Of a stretch of 64,000 bases of DNA, positions 26,101-39,136 are shown piece by piece; position 1 is the stretch's first letter, and each line of letters opens with the position of its first letter. This DNA is from Diadophis punctatus similis (lineage: Eukaryota; Chordata; Lepidosauria; Squamata; Dipsadidae), in the NCBI GenBank assembly GCA_023053685.1, contig JALIGW010000001.1, positions 67,089,740-67,153,739 on the forward strand, written 5' to 3'. The notes below the pieces were generated by a model. That model made no database searches. It was not told the DNA's origin and was given only the letters and a program-made list of their open reading frames with translations. The position numbers and the translations under genes are program-made.

Positions 26101-29100
26101 TAGAAGCATTGTTATAATTTCATATATGTTCATTTTCAAAAGTGCTGTCATTGGCAACCATGAGTCTGTGTATTTTCTTTTTCATGCTATCTTCAATTTC
26201 ACAATTGTTATCAGATTATTGCTTTTATTTGATTATTAGGTGCCTAGAATTGCTTCTTGGCAAAATGGGCAACATATAAATGTTATAAAGTAAATAAATA
26301 AATACTGGTTAAAAAAGAGGATCTAAATATGAATGGCGGACCTAGGGTTGGTAGAAAATAATAATGGTTTTTCCTTCTGGCTGCTTGTACTGGATAGTAA
26401 AGGAGAAAATGAGCAAAAATAGTCTTCCCTTCCTTGATTTTAATTTCACTTGGTAATGAAATTTTAAAATAAAAAATATTTGGATGCTACCAAAAGTTCT
26501 AAACTTGTATGACATTATCTTTCTCTATGTTTTCTACTTTCAAATATGTAGATCTAATGAAAATGAAATTTGTGATGTATGTTATCCGACTTTATAAAGC
26601 TTCATGAAAAGAAGCATTCAGGTAGATTGATTTGTGTTGCTGTTTTAATTTTTATCTAGAAAACCAGATTTGACAGATTCTGCCTCTCTGCTAGAAACAT
26701 TTAAATTCCTTGAAAATGCTGCTGCAGAATTTAGCGATGAAGAGGAAGATGATGATATTGATGGAAGAGAGCGAACAATCATGGATACATCAACGGTGGG
26801 CTGAAAACAAATTAGTATAATAAAGATTGTACCAAAAGGGCACTTGGTCATTCAAAACACACATATTAAAAACTTCAATTGTAAAACACTTGTAAACACT
26901 TGGATCAGTGAAAACTGATGGACTTGCATATAGCCGTCCAAATATCCCTTCAATAATGGGCTTTCTAGTCTAAATAGGTTGTTTAATAAAGTGTTTGGGG
27001 GATAGACATGCGGAGAAACATCCCAAGAGGAAAAAGAAAAAAAGCTATGCAGTTATATTGAATCTAATATGAGAGTTAGAAGCCTAACTGGTTTTATAAG
27101 TTTTGAGGTCTACATTTATATTAGGGGGTCCAACAAAAGAATTCTTTTTAAGAGTCTGTTTTGTGTACTCACACAAAATAGTTGTTATGAGAGGCTTAAT
27201 TGTTCACCAAATCTGAATGAGATGACTGGTCTCCAAATTTGATAAATAAATGGATATTTAGTAAAATGGCCAGTTAGAAGGAACACTGGCGAGTTTATTC
27301 TTCACCATCTACTCAAGATCCTGGGATGATCACTGTAACTCTCAGATGATCTTTGTCTTTGTTCTAGGCAATTAGACTTATTTCCAAATATAGGTATTAA
27401 TTTTGGTTAGCTGTTCTTTATATTTTATAAGAATGCCTCTGGCACCTATAGGCTTTCTAATGAAGATAAATTATGTTAGAGGTTGGCAATTTGTTTTGCC
27501 ATGCCAGATAACTCATCTGATGGGTATTATGGAAATTACTTTAGAGCTCATTGGTGTCCACAGATTTATATGAGACAAATACAGATTATAATATTGGAGA
27601 ACCTATTCAAAGCATGGTATAAACGTTAGATCAAGTATTGTCTAATTTATATTTTACTAGCTGATACCAAAATACATTATCTTTCTGCTTATATCAGCGG
27701 TGGGTTGCTCCCGGTTCGGCCCAGTTCAAATACAGATTATAATATTGGAGAACCTATTCAAAGCATGGTATAAACGTTAGATCAAGTATTGTCTAATTCA
27801 TTTATATTTTACTAGCTGATACCAAAATACATTATCTTTCTGCTTATATCAGCGGTGGATTGCTCCCGGTTCGGCCCAGTTCTAAGAACTGGTAGCGGCG
27901 GCAGCGGGAGGCTCTGCCCACCCGCCCGGGATGCTTCTGCACATGCGCAGAAGTATTGCGCGCGCGTGAACCGGTAGTAAAGGGTTTTAGAACCCACTAC
28001 TGGCTTATATGTAAGATTATGTGTCTATAATCATGTGTCTATAATCATAAGACAATCATAAAGAGTACATAAACATAAAAAAAACAGCACATAATGAGAG
28101 AGAAAAATTGTCTCCCATAGATTGTGAGAAAAAGAGTCCTGCCCGACAATAATGAAGACAGAGATACTGAAGAGGCCCTGAAGGAATTTGATTTCCTAGG
28201 CACATCTGATGAAGGGGATGGGGAATCCAGAAGTTCAGGAGATGGTACAGACTGGGGTAAGAAAAGAAAGAAAATAGCCTAAATGCAGTCATTTACCTGG
28301 AACTGGAGAAGGATCGTAGGGGAAATGTTAATTCTGGAGATTCAACTTTTGAGCTGTTTCTTAATTTTACAGAATATCTAAAAATATTGACATTATTATT
28401 ACCTATTTTTTATTGTTTGAATTCATTGCAGTCTGTATGGCAATTGCCAATGGGGCTTATGCAAGCAAAACAAGTAAACAAAGTCCAGGCAAGTTTTAAC
28501 AGTCCTTCCACTTTGCCTTTTCAAGTTTAAACTTCCCCTTTAAGTTGATCATTTCTAGGAAGACGGGGTCTAAACCCATAGTTTTAGACCCCTAGACTAG
28601 CCCTAAATCTATTCATCTTATTAGACAAGTATATTGGCAAACCCTGCTTTTTCTCAGGTTTAAAGCCTTTGCAGCAGAGTCCATTTCTTAATTTCCTGTA
28701 CATAGTTTTGAGTGAAGAAATCGAGAATATTAATTTTTAAGATTAGCCTGTGTAACAGCAAAGGAATCAGATGAGATTGTGACTTTAAAACTGAACATGT
28801 CAGACACCCTGCCTAAAGCCAGTTTTGTGAGGTCTTCCTGTTTATTTTCTTTACCCTTGTTGATAGAGCTCTGAATTCTTCTGTGTTTCGCTTAATAGTG
28901 CCTTAAGCAGATCTATATTACAACTGCGCTAGGTTGTATTAAACTCTATAATTCCCTAAAATTGGTTCTTAATTCTGTTTTTGGTGGTGTGGGGGGTTAC
29001 CTTGCAACATTCAGTGCTGATTTGAGCTTAGAACATTTCTGGAGTGGTGAATTGTTCAAATTTGGTTCCCCAGTGATCATAAGTTAAGAATCTGTACCAT

Positions 29101-32100
29101 AATTTCAGATCCCAACAATATCCATCAGCAGGCAGAAAAGGAACTCCAATGCATGTTCCAGGAAAGTATAATTGAGACTTTTGATTGTGAATGGTCAATC
29201 ACCTTCTTGCTCATAGACATTTGCTTGTTGTGGAATTTGTTGCCTATTTACTTCCCCAAACTGAGGTTTGTTGGCAACTGAAAAATCTGACAAGGTCCAT
29301 TATATCACCACCCTTGATCTACTTGCATGGGAGTGATAATAAAAACATAACAATTATGTTAACCCAGATTCAGGTTAAAGTGTGTTATGTGAACCCAATT
29401 TTAATGTACATTATCTTGATACAAGATCTCCTCTACAATACTTTGTGCTTTTCTTTTTGCTCTTTCAGGGGAGAAAATTTGAAATGGAATTTTAAAAAAA
29501 TGTGGCTACCCTATTAATATCTAGTGTTCATCATTACTAACCCATTTGCTGCAGATTTTATAGCCCTCCAAGTACCGGCCTTTTCTTTGGCATACTTCTC
29601 CATTGTATCCTTCATACATATAATTGGAATTGACCATTTCCTTGAAGTTGCTATGTAGACATGCTTGGTTAATTCTTGTAGTTTCTCTTACGCTGTTATA
29701 TAGAAAGATACTTCTGTTTATCTATCTACCTTGTCCCTTCCTAATCCTCACCTTTTACTATTTTTCTGCATTTGGATTTGTTGCCATCACCTTGGTAAAT
29801 TTCCCATATGCCATCTATAGTTTTTATTCCCCTGTGTGTCATTTAAGTAGTATGGTTTGAAGGTGTGGCTAACAGAACCATCACACACATATTTTCTCTA
29901 AGGTAAATCTCACCGAATTCGCTTTGACTATTAGGCAAGATTGCAATGGACTGAAATTAGAGAGCAATATATAACTATCCAATGAAAGAGTTCTTACATG
30001 CATGGGTTAATGGAGCACCTTCTTTTCATACAACAGTTTCCTTTTAAAACATTAGAATGAGTTTATTTTTCAAGAGGTTGTTTAAGTTCATATCTCTATG
30101 TGATGTACAAAGATGAAAATGAGTTAAGAACACAAATCAAGAGTACCACGTCCCTCCTATCCTATCCTTCCCCAATTTATTTGGAGGTTTGGCAATTTCC
30201 TTCTTACTCAGATTCTCCCAAAAAGTGCCATTGGGAAGTAAACCATACATAGTATCTGGCCAATGTAGTAGCGGTACTGTTCACCGGATATACCTAATCA
30301 GCTTGTTGGTTTTAGGAATAGAACCCCTTAAATCTGTATCATTTTCTTATTAGAAAATCCTTCACACTAGGAGTAAAGATTGCTGTAATTCACCTCAATC
30401 TGGTTTCCTTGTTACTATGTCAGGCTTGTATAAGCAGATCATATGTCACAAAATAGCCAAAAATCTGTACTGAAGTTGAAAAACAGTTTCAAGAAACTTG
30501 CTTTACAGGTAGCCTTCACTAGCGCCTGCCTCAGATAGCAACTGTTCACAGGTATGACAGTGGTTAAAAAGTAACATTGCTACAATACCTGCATTTACAA
30601 CCTTCAGAACTCTGTAAAACAAAGGAAAGCTGAAGTAAGATCATAAGCACTATTGTCACATTTCCCATGTAGTGATGACTTTGCTTAACAACCAAGTTGC
30701 CAGACCTATTCTGGTCACTAAGTGAGGATTGCCTGTATCACTTGAGATTATTAAATATGTTTGCAGAAACTGCAAACTATATAGATATTTGTCCAAATAG
30801 TTTTAGCAAATCTCCAGGCCTTGTGGCTTTAGTTCAAGTGTTCAAATGTATTTCTTACCACTATGTAATACAGTTCTTAGTTAAAGTTCTTTCAGGCAAT
30901 TTGTTTTAGCAATGTAACTGTTCAAGGAAATTACTATTACATACAACTTGAAGCTTAGGTATACCATATACCGTGGAAAGATACAATGCAATAATTTTAT
31001 CTTGGACTATAAATAAATAAATAGAAAAATTGGAAGGAAAAATCCTCTCTAAGACTCATTAATGTATAATTCAGAGCAATTTCAGAAAGCAGTTGTGTGG
31101 CATGTTTCTTGTGTTGTATCTTGAAATATGTAAACTAAATATGAAATATATTTCTTAATAGAATGAAGGAAAAAGCTTAGATTTGCTGTTAATATTGTTG
31201 ATGCAACCGTGCACCTTTTTTTCCACTTTAAATTTTAGCTTTGTTTTGTGAAGACTTGTACAGTAGAAGAGAAATTTGACAAGATATTCAGATACACAAG
31301 CAGAACTTAAAATACATGCTTGAAATTATTATAATTGAAATATTTTCTATTCTGACCAGAATAAAAATTAGCACCAGCTACAGATTTGTTGTTCTAAAAA
31401 TGTCTTAACAATTAGAATAATCTGGGTTAAATCAAAGATGATATTATAGCTGTAATCCTTAGAAACAGAAGAGATGGTTAGAGATTAGGTTTGAGTTAGA
31501 ACACTTTCTTGGTGAACAAGATGGAATATGAGAAGAAATACAAGACCATCAAATTTAATTTAACCTTTAGTGACAGCATATTATGTGCCAGTTGTCCTGT
31601 TCCTGAATTGTGAGGCCCTACTCATAGTCACTCATGCCTTGGTCACTTCCTGATTGAACTGCTGGAATGTGCTCTACATGTGACTATACTTTAGGAGAAT
31701 TTGGAAACTTCTGCTGGTGCAAAATGTAGTGGTATGGGCAATTATGGATGCCTGTTCTTCAAAATATATGAAGCCTCTAGTCTTTGAGTTGCATTGGTTG
31801 CCAGTATGCTTCCAGATTTAAATTGAAGATACTGGTAGATACCTTTAAAGTCCTTCATGGTTTGTGGCCAGTGGTCACGTTGCAAGGTCATTTCTTCCTG
31901 ATGGTATCAACCCAATCAGTAAGAACTGGCAGGAGAAGCATGCTCCAGGTTCTGTCTGTAATGGACTGTCATCTGAGGGGATCCAAGAAGAGAGTCTTTA
32001 TGGTGTGGTGCCTGCTCTCTGGAACATCATTCCCCTCAAACTCAGGTTCACCCTCTCTGCTTACCTTTCGTAAAGCCTTAAAACTTGGTTTTGTCGTTGA

Positions 32101-34174
32101 GCCTAGGGCTCTGGATGTGTAGCTGATCCTGTATCACACTTATGTTAATTGTTTTGTTGTTTTTCTCAGCTGCTATTCATGTTGTTTATAATGTTGTTAT
32201 ACACTTTTAGAATATTGATTTGTACCGCCAGCCAACCAGAGTCATGTATTTGAGATGAGCAGCCATATAAATTGAGTGGATAAATACAACATCATTGGTG
32301 TCAGAATTTCACTGATCACAAGCTGCTGCCAGTACTCCAAAAATAAAACATTTCTAAGAAACCAAATAACATAAAAAGGATGTTTCGTTTGTTTTAATTT
32401 GTCTAGAAAAGGAAGACCAGTGTCTCATGCCTGAAGCCTGGAATGTGGACCAGGGAGTAATAACCAAACTGAAGGAACAATACAAAAAGGAGCGCAAGGG
32501 GAAAAAGGGGGTGAAGAGTAAGTGGAAAACATTGCACCATAGATTCACAAATCCTGCCTCTTTCACTTCACCAGTGCTATCTTTATTTCAATGTTTTCCT
32601 CAAACTACTTACTCTTTTTCTTTGCTGCTCCTGACTGCTTTCCAGTTTATAGTTACCAGGGGTGGAAATTAATGCTACTTAAAATCTAAATGTGTTGGTT
32701 ATACTAATATTGTGTACATTGACAAAACAATGTACAAAATACGCTGAAGAGAATTTTCGACAACTCTAAAATACGTCTTGCTAAGTTATGTCCAAACCAG
32801 GCAATATTTATGTGAGAGAACTTTTTGTAGTATAAATAGCATCGTGTCATCTCTCCTTCTCTGCATTTCTGGGATTATGATATCAAACATAATACTGCAA
32901 TAAGTGGGAATTAATCTTTTCTCTCTGTATATTACCTTATACGAGGGTGAGTCAAAAAGTAATGTCGTTTTCATTAGGACAGGTATAATTACCAACACAG
33001 GAACATGTAGCATACATCAAAATGAAGCTGTTCCTCTGTGGATCACATCCCTACTTCTCAACATAGTCACCGTTTCTCTCAATAGCAATGTTCCACCTTT
33101 GAATGAGAGCATGTATCCCTGCCTCGTAAAATTTTGTTGACTGTTCTTTGAGCCACTTCTTCACTGCAGGTTTCACTTCCTTGTCACTGGAATAATGTTT
33201 GCCTCTCAAACCCTCTTTCATGAGGCCAACCCACCTGCATACATTGCTATAATCTAAAGTATTGTCCTCAAACACATTTTGTAATCGTCTGTGAATGTTC
33301 ATAGGGGTTTCCCCCTCAGCATCAAGGAATTCAATCACTGCTCTTTGTTTTTGACGCAACTCTAAGGGGGCAGCCATTTTGAATTTTCCTTGCGAGTCTA
33401 AAAACCTGAAAAGTAAGAAACAAAATATTTCAAAACGTAAATGATATAATCATTTATAACTGGGAAAAATTTCAGGTATTTTTTATCAAAAACTTCACCT
33501 AAAATAAAGAAAATGGCATTACCTTTTGACTCACCCTCACATATATTTCCCTATATTATGACCAAATCCCAAAGAGCCATTCTGTATTTCTGTATGTTAC
33601 AGATGACTTGGACTTCACATTTTTCTGTAGAGCAGTTTTTAATATACAGGTTGTTGATTAACCTGAAGACAGCCTTTTGACAGTGCATATTTTTTTCACA
33701 GATTTATTGTCTTTATGACAGCCTAGGGGTAATTCTCTTTACATAAAGTCAATAAGTTTAATGGATGTTATAAAAAGACATTTCTTGCTTTCCCTGTTTT
33801 TCTTGCCTTTTGTGCATACTAGTATTTTAAGTATGTTTACATAGTTGGGTGTAGAGTGTCTGAATTTAATGGCATGTTTCAAAACAGAAACTTCTATAGT
33901 GCTGGGAATATTGCAGTAAAAAAAGGAACAACTCAGATAATGAACTTAGTATTTAAATAATAAAATCAGTATATAAAGAGTTAGAGTAGAGAATTTTGGT
34001 CTGGACATATCCTTAACAAGAGTGAGAGTTAATAAATTAATTTCTACCCTTGTTTATATTTTAATGTTTGCTTCATGTAGGTCATGCTGTTCTCATAACT
34101 TGAATGCAGGGCTCGAAATGGAAAAATATATTATTTATTAAAATTAGTGTTGATATAATAACTGAATTAAGTTG

Positions 34175-34237
<63 letters not shown>

Positions 34238-37200
34238 AGACAAACAATTGGATCAGTTTTCAAAATTTAATTTCTAGCCCTGTCTATCATTATGTTTTCC
34301 ATTTTTCAAAATATAAATCATCATGCAGACATTTTCCAAATATACAAGTCATAGATTTAAATTCTATATACAGATGTTGTATTTGTAAATGAATATAGAA
34401 TAATACAAAAGCTTACATAATAATTGAAGTATACCATTGAGGTTGACATTTACAAGATGATTAATTTAAATTATTGAGAAGTTTGTAACACTGATTTAAT
34501 GAATTAGCTTATTGCCAATTATTAGGTACATTATTTTTTACTAATTGCTAATTTTTAGCATTTTTTTCTAAAATGGTTTGTAGTTTTTTCTCTCTTATTA
34601 TAATGGAATTAAAAAGAATAGCTAATATTTTAATTGGATTACTGTTAATGTGAGGCAGTGCAAAAATATTTGGTATTAAAAAATAACATAAATATAATGG
34701 CAAAAGGCACACCGGACACTGGAATTTGATGAAAAATACTTGTAGTCTGCTGTGCATACTTGTTCATATCCACAAACCAATGAATAAGGTGACTTATGAA
34801 GGACAAATGAAGTCTCTCAGATATGATGAATAGCAAGTTACGTATATTTGCCTCAGAAGTCATTGGGAGGCATTTGTTAAGAGGAGAAACGTATCTCATG
34901 GAAACTTTTGAGAGAACATGCTCATCACCTAGTTAATTGCTTGTATTCCTCCACTTGAATTTAATGGGAAAGATAAATAAGGCCTGTTCACTAATTTGAT
35001 ATTGCACATAACTAATTTGTAGCATCTGTAGCAGTCCTATCCCCTACCATATCATTCTGTCAAAACATTGCGTACACAACATTATTAGCAGAAATTGGAA
35101 GTGTGCCCAACTTCTCAGACTTTCATATCCTTTTTTGATTTAAGTATGGAGGCTTAAAGCAACTGAGCTGGTCCGAGCCAATCAACTTAAAATCTAAGCA
35201 GGACCTATTTTAAAATCTGTGGTCAATTCTTATTCCCTTATTAGCTAAGTTAATGGATTTCACTGTGAAAATTGTTTGCTTGCTCCCTTCATATTAGATT
35301 TTGGAACTTTTGCCACTTTGAGTCTATCTATTCTTGTACAGTATTCCATAATTTGGGAATTGGAATAAGATGAATAAGTAATGTGAATTGAAAATACACA
35401 CAATGCGAGTATCAGGCTTTTAAATACCATATTTTAAATAACATAGACTGCTGGAGTTCCATCAGTTTTCAAATATAACATGGGTTAGTTAATTCATCCT
35501 GCTGATTGTTATCATATATTGTAGCTTCCTAAAAGTTTACTTTTCAAGATTTATTGCCAGTACTGATTTCACAAGTGGAAGGCAGCACCTGCAACTTATA
35601 TTTCTTTTCCCATCCTTATTTTTGTGAAAACTCTCTCGTCAGAGTTTTGGAGAACACTTCTTGAGCAGTGTGAGTTATATCCCTTAGAAATGCAGGATAG
35701 GCATCTTAGTTGACAAAATGACTTCCCAAATACATAAACATGCTCTTTGTGCTGGCTTCTGCTATTCAGTCATAGATACAGATATCTAGTTTTATGCTCT
35801 GTCACCTCACCAGTATTGCAGCCTCTGTCACCTAGCAGATGAATCATGTTAAGCTTGATAAATAGGAAGCTATTTTGCAGGTTTTATTGTTTGGCACACT
35901 TGACAAAAAGATTGGGCGTGTAAATTAATATGCAAATTAATAATGTGTAGTCCATGTGTGAGGTGAAGAGTTGGGGGGGATTTGACTAGAAATTATTTGG
36001 TAAACTATGTGGAACCCAATCATTTATGAAACTCACAGCATCTCTCTTGAAACCTTAGAGGTAACGATGGGCAAAATTGATGGTTCCTTCCATCTCCTCC
36101 AAACAAAATTTGGCTGATAAAAAAGGTGTGAAGTCAAGTAGCTTTTTGCCATGACAGAAATTATACAGCATCTGTTCAGGACAAAAGGCTACTGAAAATT
36201 TTTTTTTATAAGCTACATTAACTTAAAACTAATTACGTTCTTTTATCAGACCAATGAAAATTTAAATGAAGAAATCTGAGTTGGAGGGACCTGAGTGTTC
36301 AAATATAAAACTAGATCTAATTTTGATCTGGTCAATGATAATTGTCAAATTTTATATACTATACATTTTCAGTTTTTAAACTTGAATTACATTTATGTGC
36401 AATCAAAGCAAATATTCATAGTGCTATTACCATTTAAGAGTTTCATCAATAATAATGGGTCAAATAACTGGTATGAGAATATTTCTAAGATTGGCAAGGC
36501 TATTGTAGCAAGGCCTTGTGAGCAACATTACATTCAGATTTGTGTTGGAATGCTTTTAGCTACTAACAATAGCTGTATTTACTAGAATAGGAAAAACAGT
36601 TATGGACTGTGGGTAAGATATTTTCCCATTCTTAATTAAACTTACAACAGGAAAAACTACCGAAGATATGTTTCAGCCTCAGTCCTTTATAAAACAATCA
36701 AAACAGGGATGTGGGAAAATGATGGAGCAAAACACAGGTAAGTGTTGAGAAAGGCATGGGGTCTTCACCACATGTAGTTTGAGGAAGAGCAAAAACAGTT
36801 ATCCTTGCTTGATTTTGTTTGGGTTTTTCCCCCTCTTTTTTTTTAAGCAAATCACTTTTTTAAAGATTGTGGCACAACTGATAAAGCTGCAGCCCTACCC
36901 ATTTGGGGAAATTTTCAAAACTTGTGCAAAAAAAATACAATTCACAAGTATTTTAATATTCAGAAAACTTTGTGTTTTATCATTTGCTTTCACTTGGTTT
37001 TATTTTACATTTTGCAAGTTCATAAAGCGAATAAAAGTGTGAATGTACGTATGCACACCTTTGTTTTCATTATTATCTCTTCTCAGCACCTCATTCCATG
37101 CTTTTAACTTAGTTGTTGCTGAAGCTAGTCCTCTCTACTTGAATCACATTCATGTTTTCCTTTGCTCAAGGTAGCACCCATTGCCATTAGTGCCGGAACA

Positions 37201-39071
37201 ACTTTGACAGTGTTAATGCTAATCCATTCTTTGCACTTTTTTTTGGCCAGGACCCAACAGGTCAAAACTGCAAGATATGCTTGCTAATTTGAGAGATGTT
37301 GATGATCTCCCTGCATTACAGCCTTCTGTTGTGCCATCCACGCGACCCAGTACTTCGCGGCTTATTGAGCAAGAAATAAATCGAACAGATGAAGGTAAGA
37401 AGTATGGGGATACAGTATATATAAAATATACAGTAGGTATAGGTTTAGATTAGGTTTAACTTCTAAGACAGTCTTAATATTTGTAAGTATTAACATTTTA
37501 TCTTAGTAAAACTATTGTTTTAAAAATTAATGTTGTTTTAAGTAATAAAAGTTGTTTTAAGTAGCCTTAGTATAAGCCTGCAATTTTTATTTATTAAAGT
37601 AAATACGATAAATAAATATATGCTTGAGGGTTCTCTCCCCCCCATTTTAATGTATCCCAGTATTAACCAATAGTCAAAAGATTAATTTTAGTTAATTAGA
37701 TCAAAATTTTAAAATCTAACCAAGTAATTGATCAAAATTTGCAACCTAGGTATATCAAAACTTTAACATCATTGATAGTACTTTTAAAAGTGGACTGCCA
37801 TTTGTCAGAAATGATGTAGGGTCTCTTGCTTGGGCGGGGGGTTGGACGAGATGACCTATAGTACAAGGTCCCTTCCAACTCTGTTAATCTGTTCAGTATT
37901 TTCTGTCTGCCTTACATGACTAATTCTGAACTCACAACATAGTTGTTCTGTAGTAAAATGTTCCTGTGACAGCTCTGTATCTAATATAGACAGACACTTA
38001 TTGCATCCTTTAAAAAAATATTTTTCTAGCAGTTCTTGGTAATTGGTAATGTCAGTTGTTAAATTAGTCCTGAGTTCAGTGAGACTAGAATTGGTGCTAG
38101 GTTTTTTAATGTTTATGGTTTTATAAGATATATATTAATTATTGATTGGGAGCCGTCCAGTGTTTGATATAAGGTGAGCGGCTTTATAACTATTTTAAAT
38201 AAATCAAATAAAGCTGGATTTTCAAAAACAAGTCATTAATTTGGTAGCACTTTATATATCATTTTTCAATTTAACGGACATTACCAATATGGCTTTTAAA
38301 TTTAAACTGGAGAGATGAAATGAAAACCTACAAACACATGGAAACCTACAAACAAAAGAATCAAACAGCAATTTTGTAAATATTTTGAAGTAGCAGTAGA
38401 AACATATTGATAATAATATGCTAAAACTCATCAAACTAAGAATTAAAAAATAGTGTAAAAATAATGCAAGCTAGTGAACCTTGGTCATTTTGGTGTCCCC
38501 TATTAATCTAAAAATCTATGGTTAGTAGACTAAAATAATTAATTAGGGAAAGTTGAGCAATTGCATAATTTGAATAGGAAGATTTCCATATACTTATATA
38601 GGATTCTTGAAATGTTTTTGCTAATGAGAGCTACTTATAATTTATGAAAATATTCTGAGGCGCTAGAAAAATACTGAACATAAATGGCTTGATAAGAATT
38701 ATTAAAACAAACATCTCCAATACTAGATTTATTAGACATCATTATATCATTAAAAATCTTTCTGGTCCAATATTACTGTGATAAAATTAAGCAAATGAGA
38801 AATTAAGAAAATTATGAAATGAACTGATCCAAGATTGTATCTTGTCAGTTCATCTTGTAATTACATGAAAGAATCAAATAAAAGAAAGGCCATAAAGGTG
38901 TATTTGCTGGTGACTGTAGTTTGAGCAAGATGGTTATTCCCTTGTCTTCCAGAGTTCTAAACCTGATAAGAGATCATTCGTTTAATAATAACTCTGTTAT
39001 TATTCATTTAATAATAACTCTGTTATTATTCATTTAATAATAACTCTATTATTATTATTATTATTATTATT

Positions 39072-39136
<65 letters not shown>

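Larger units (their letters stand above)
20455..26659 (+). other. STRN introns 3 to 5, unassigned parts
   Basis: Besides the SINE at 24882 and the CR1 block at 25573, these introns are AT-rich. An L2-like tail may be present at about 26215-26300 ('...aaatgggcaacatataaatgttataaagtaaataaataaata'). A perfect 18-bp palindrome lies around 22423-22440. No gene was seen. Confidence 0.4.

Noticed and set aside
34179..34235. AT-rich hairpin as a regulatory or replication element
   Set aside because: A simple (AT)n microsatellite is sufficient to explain it.
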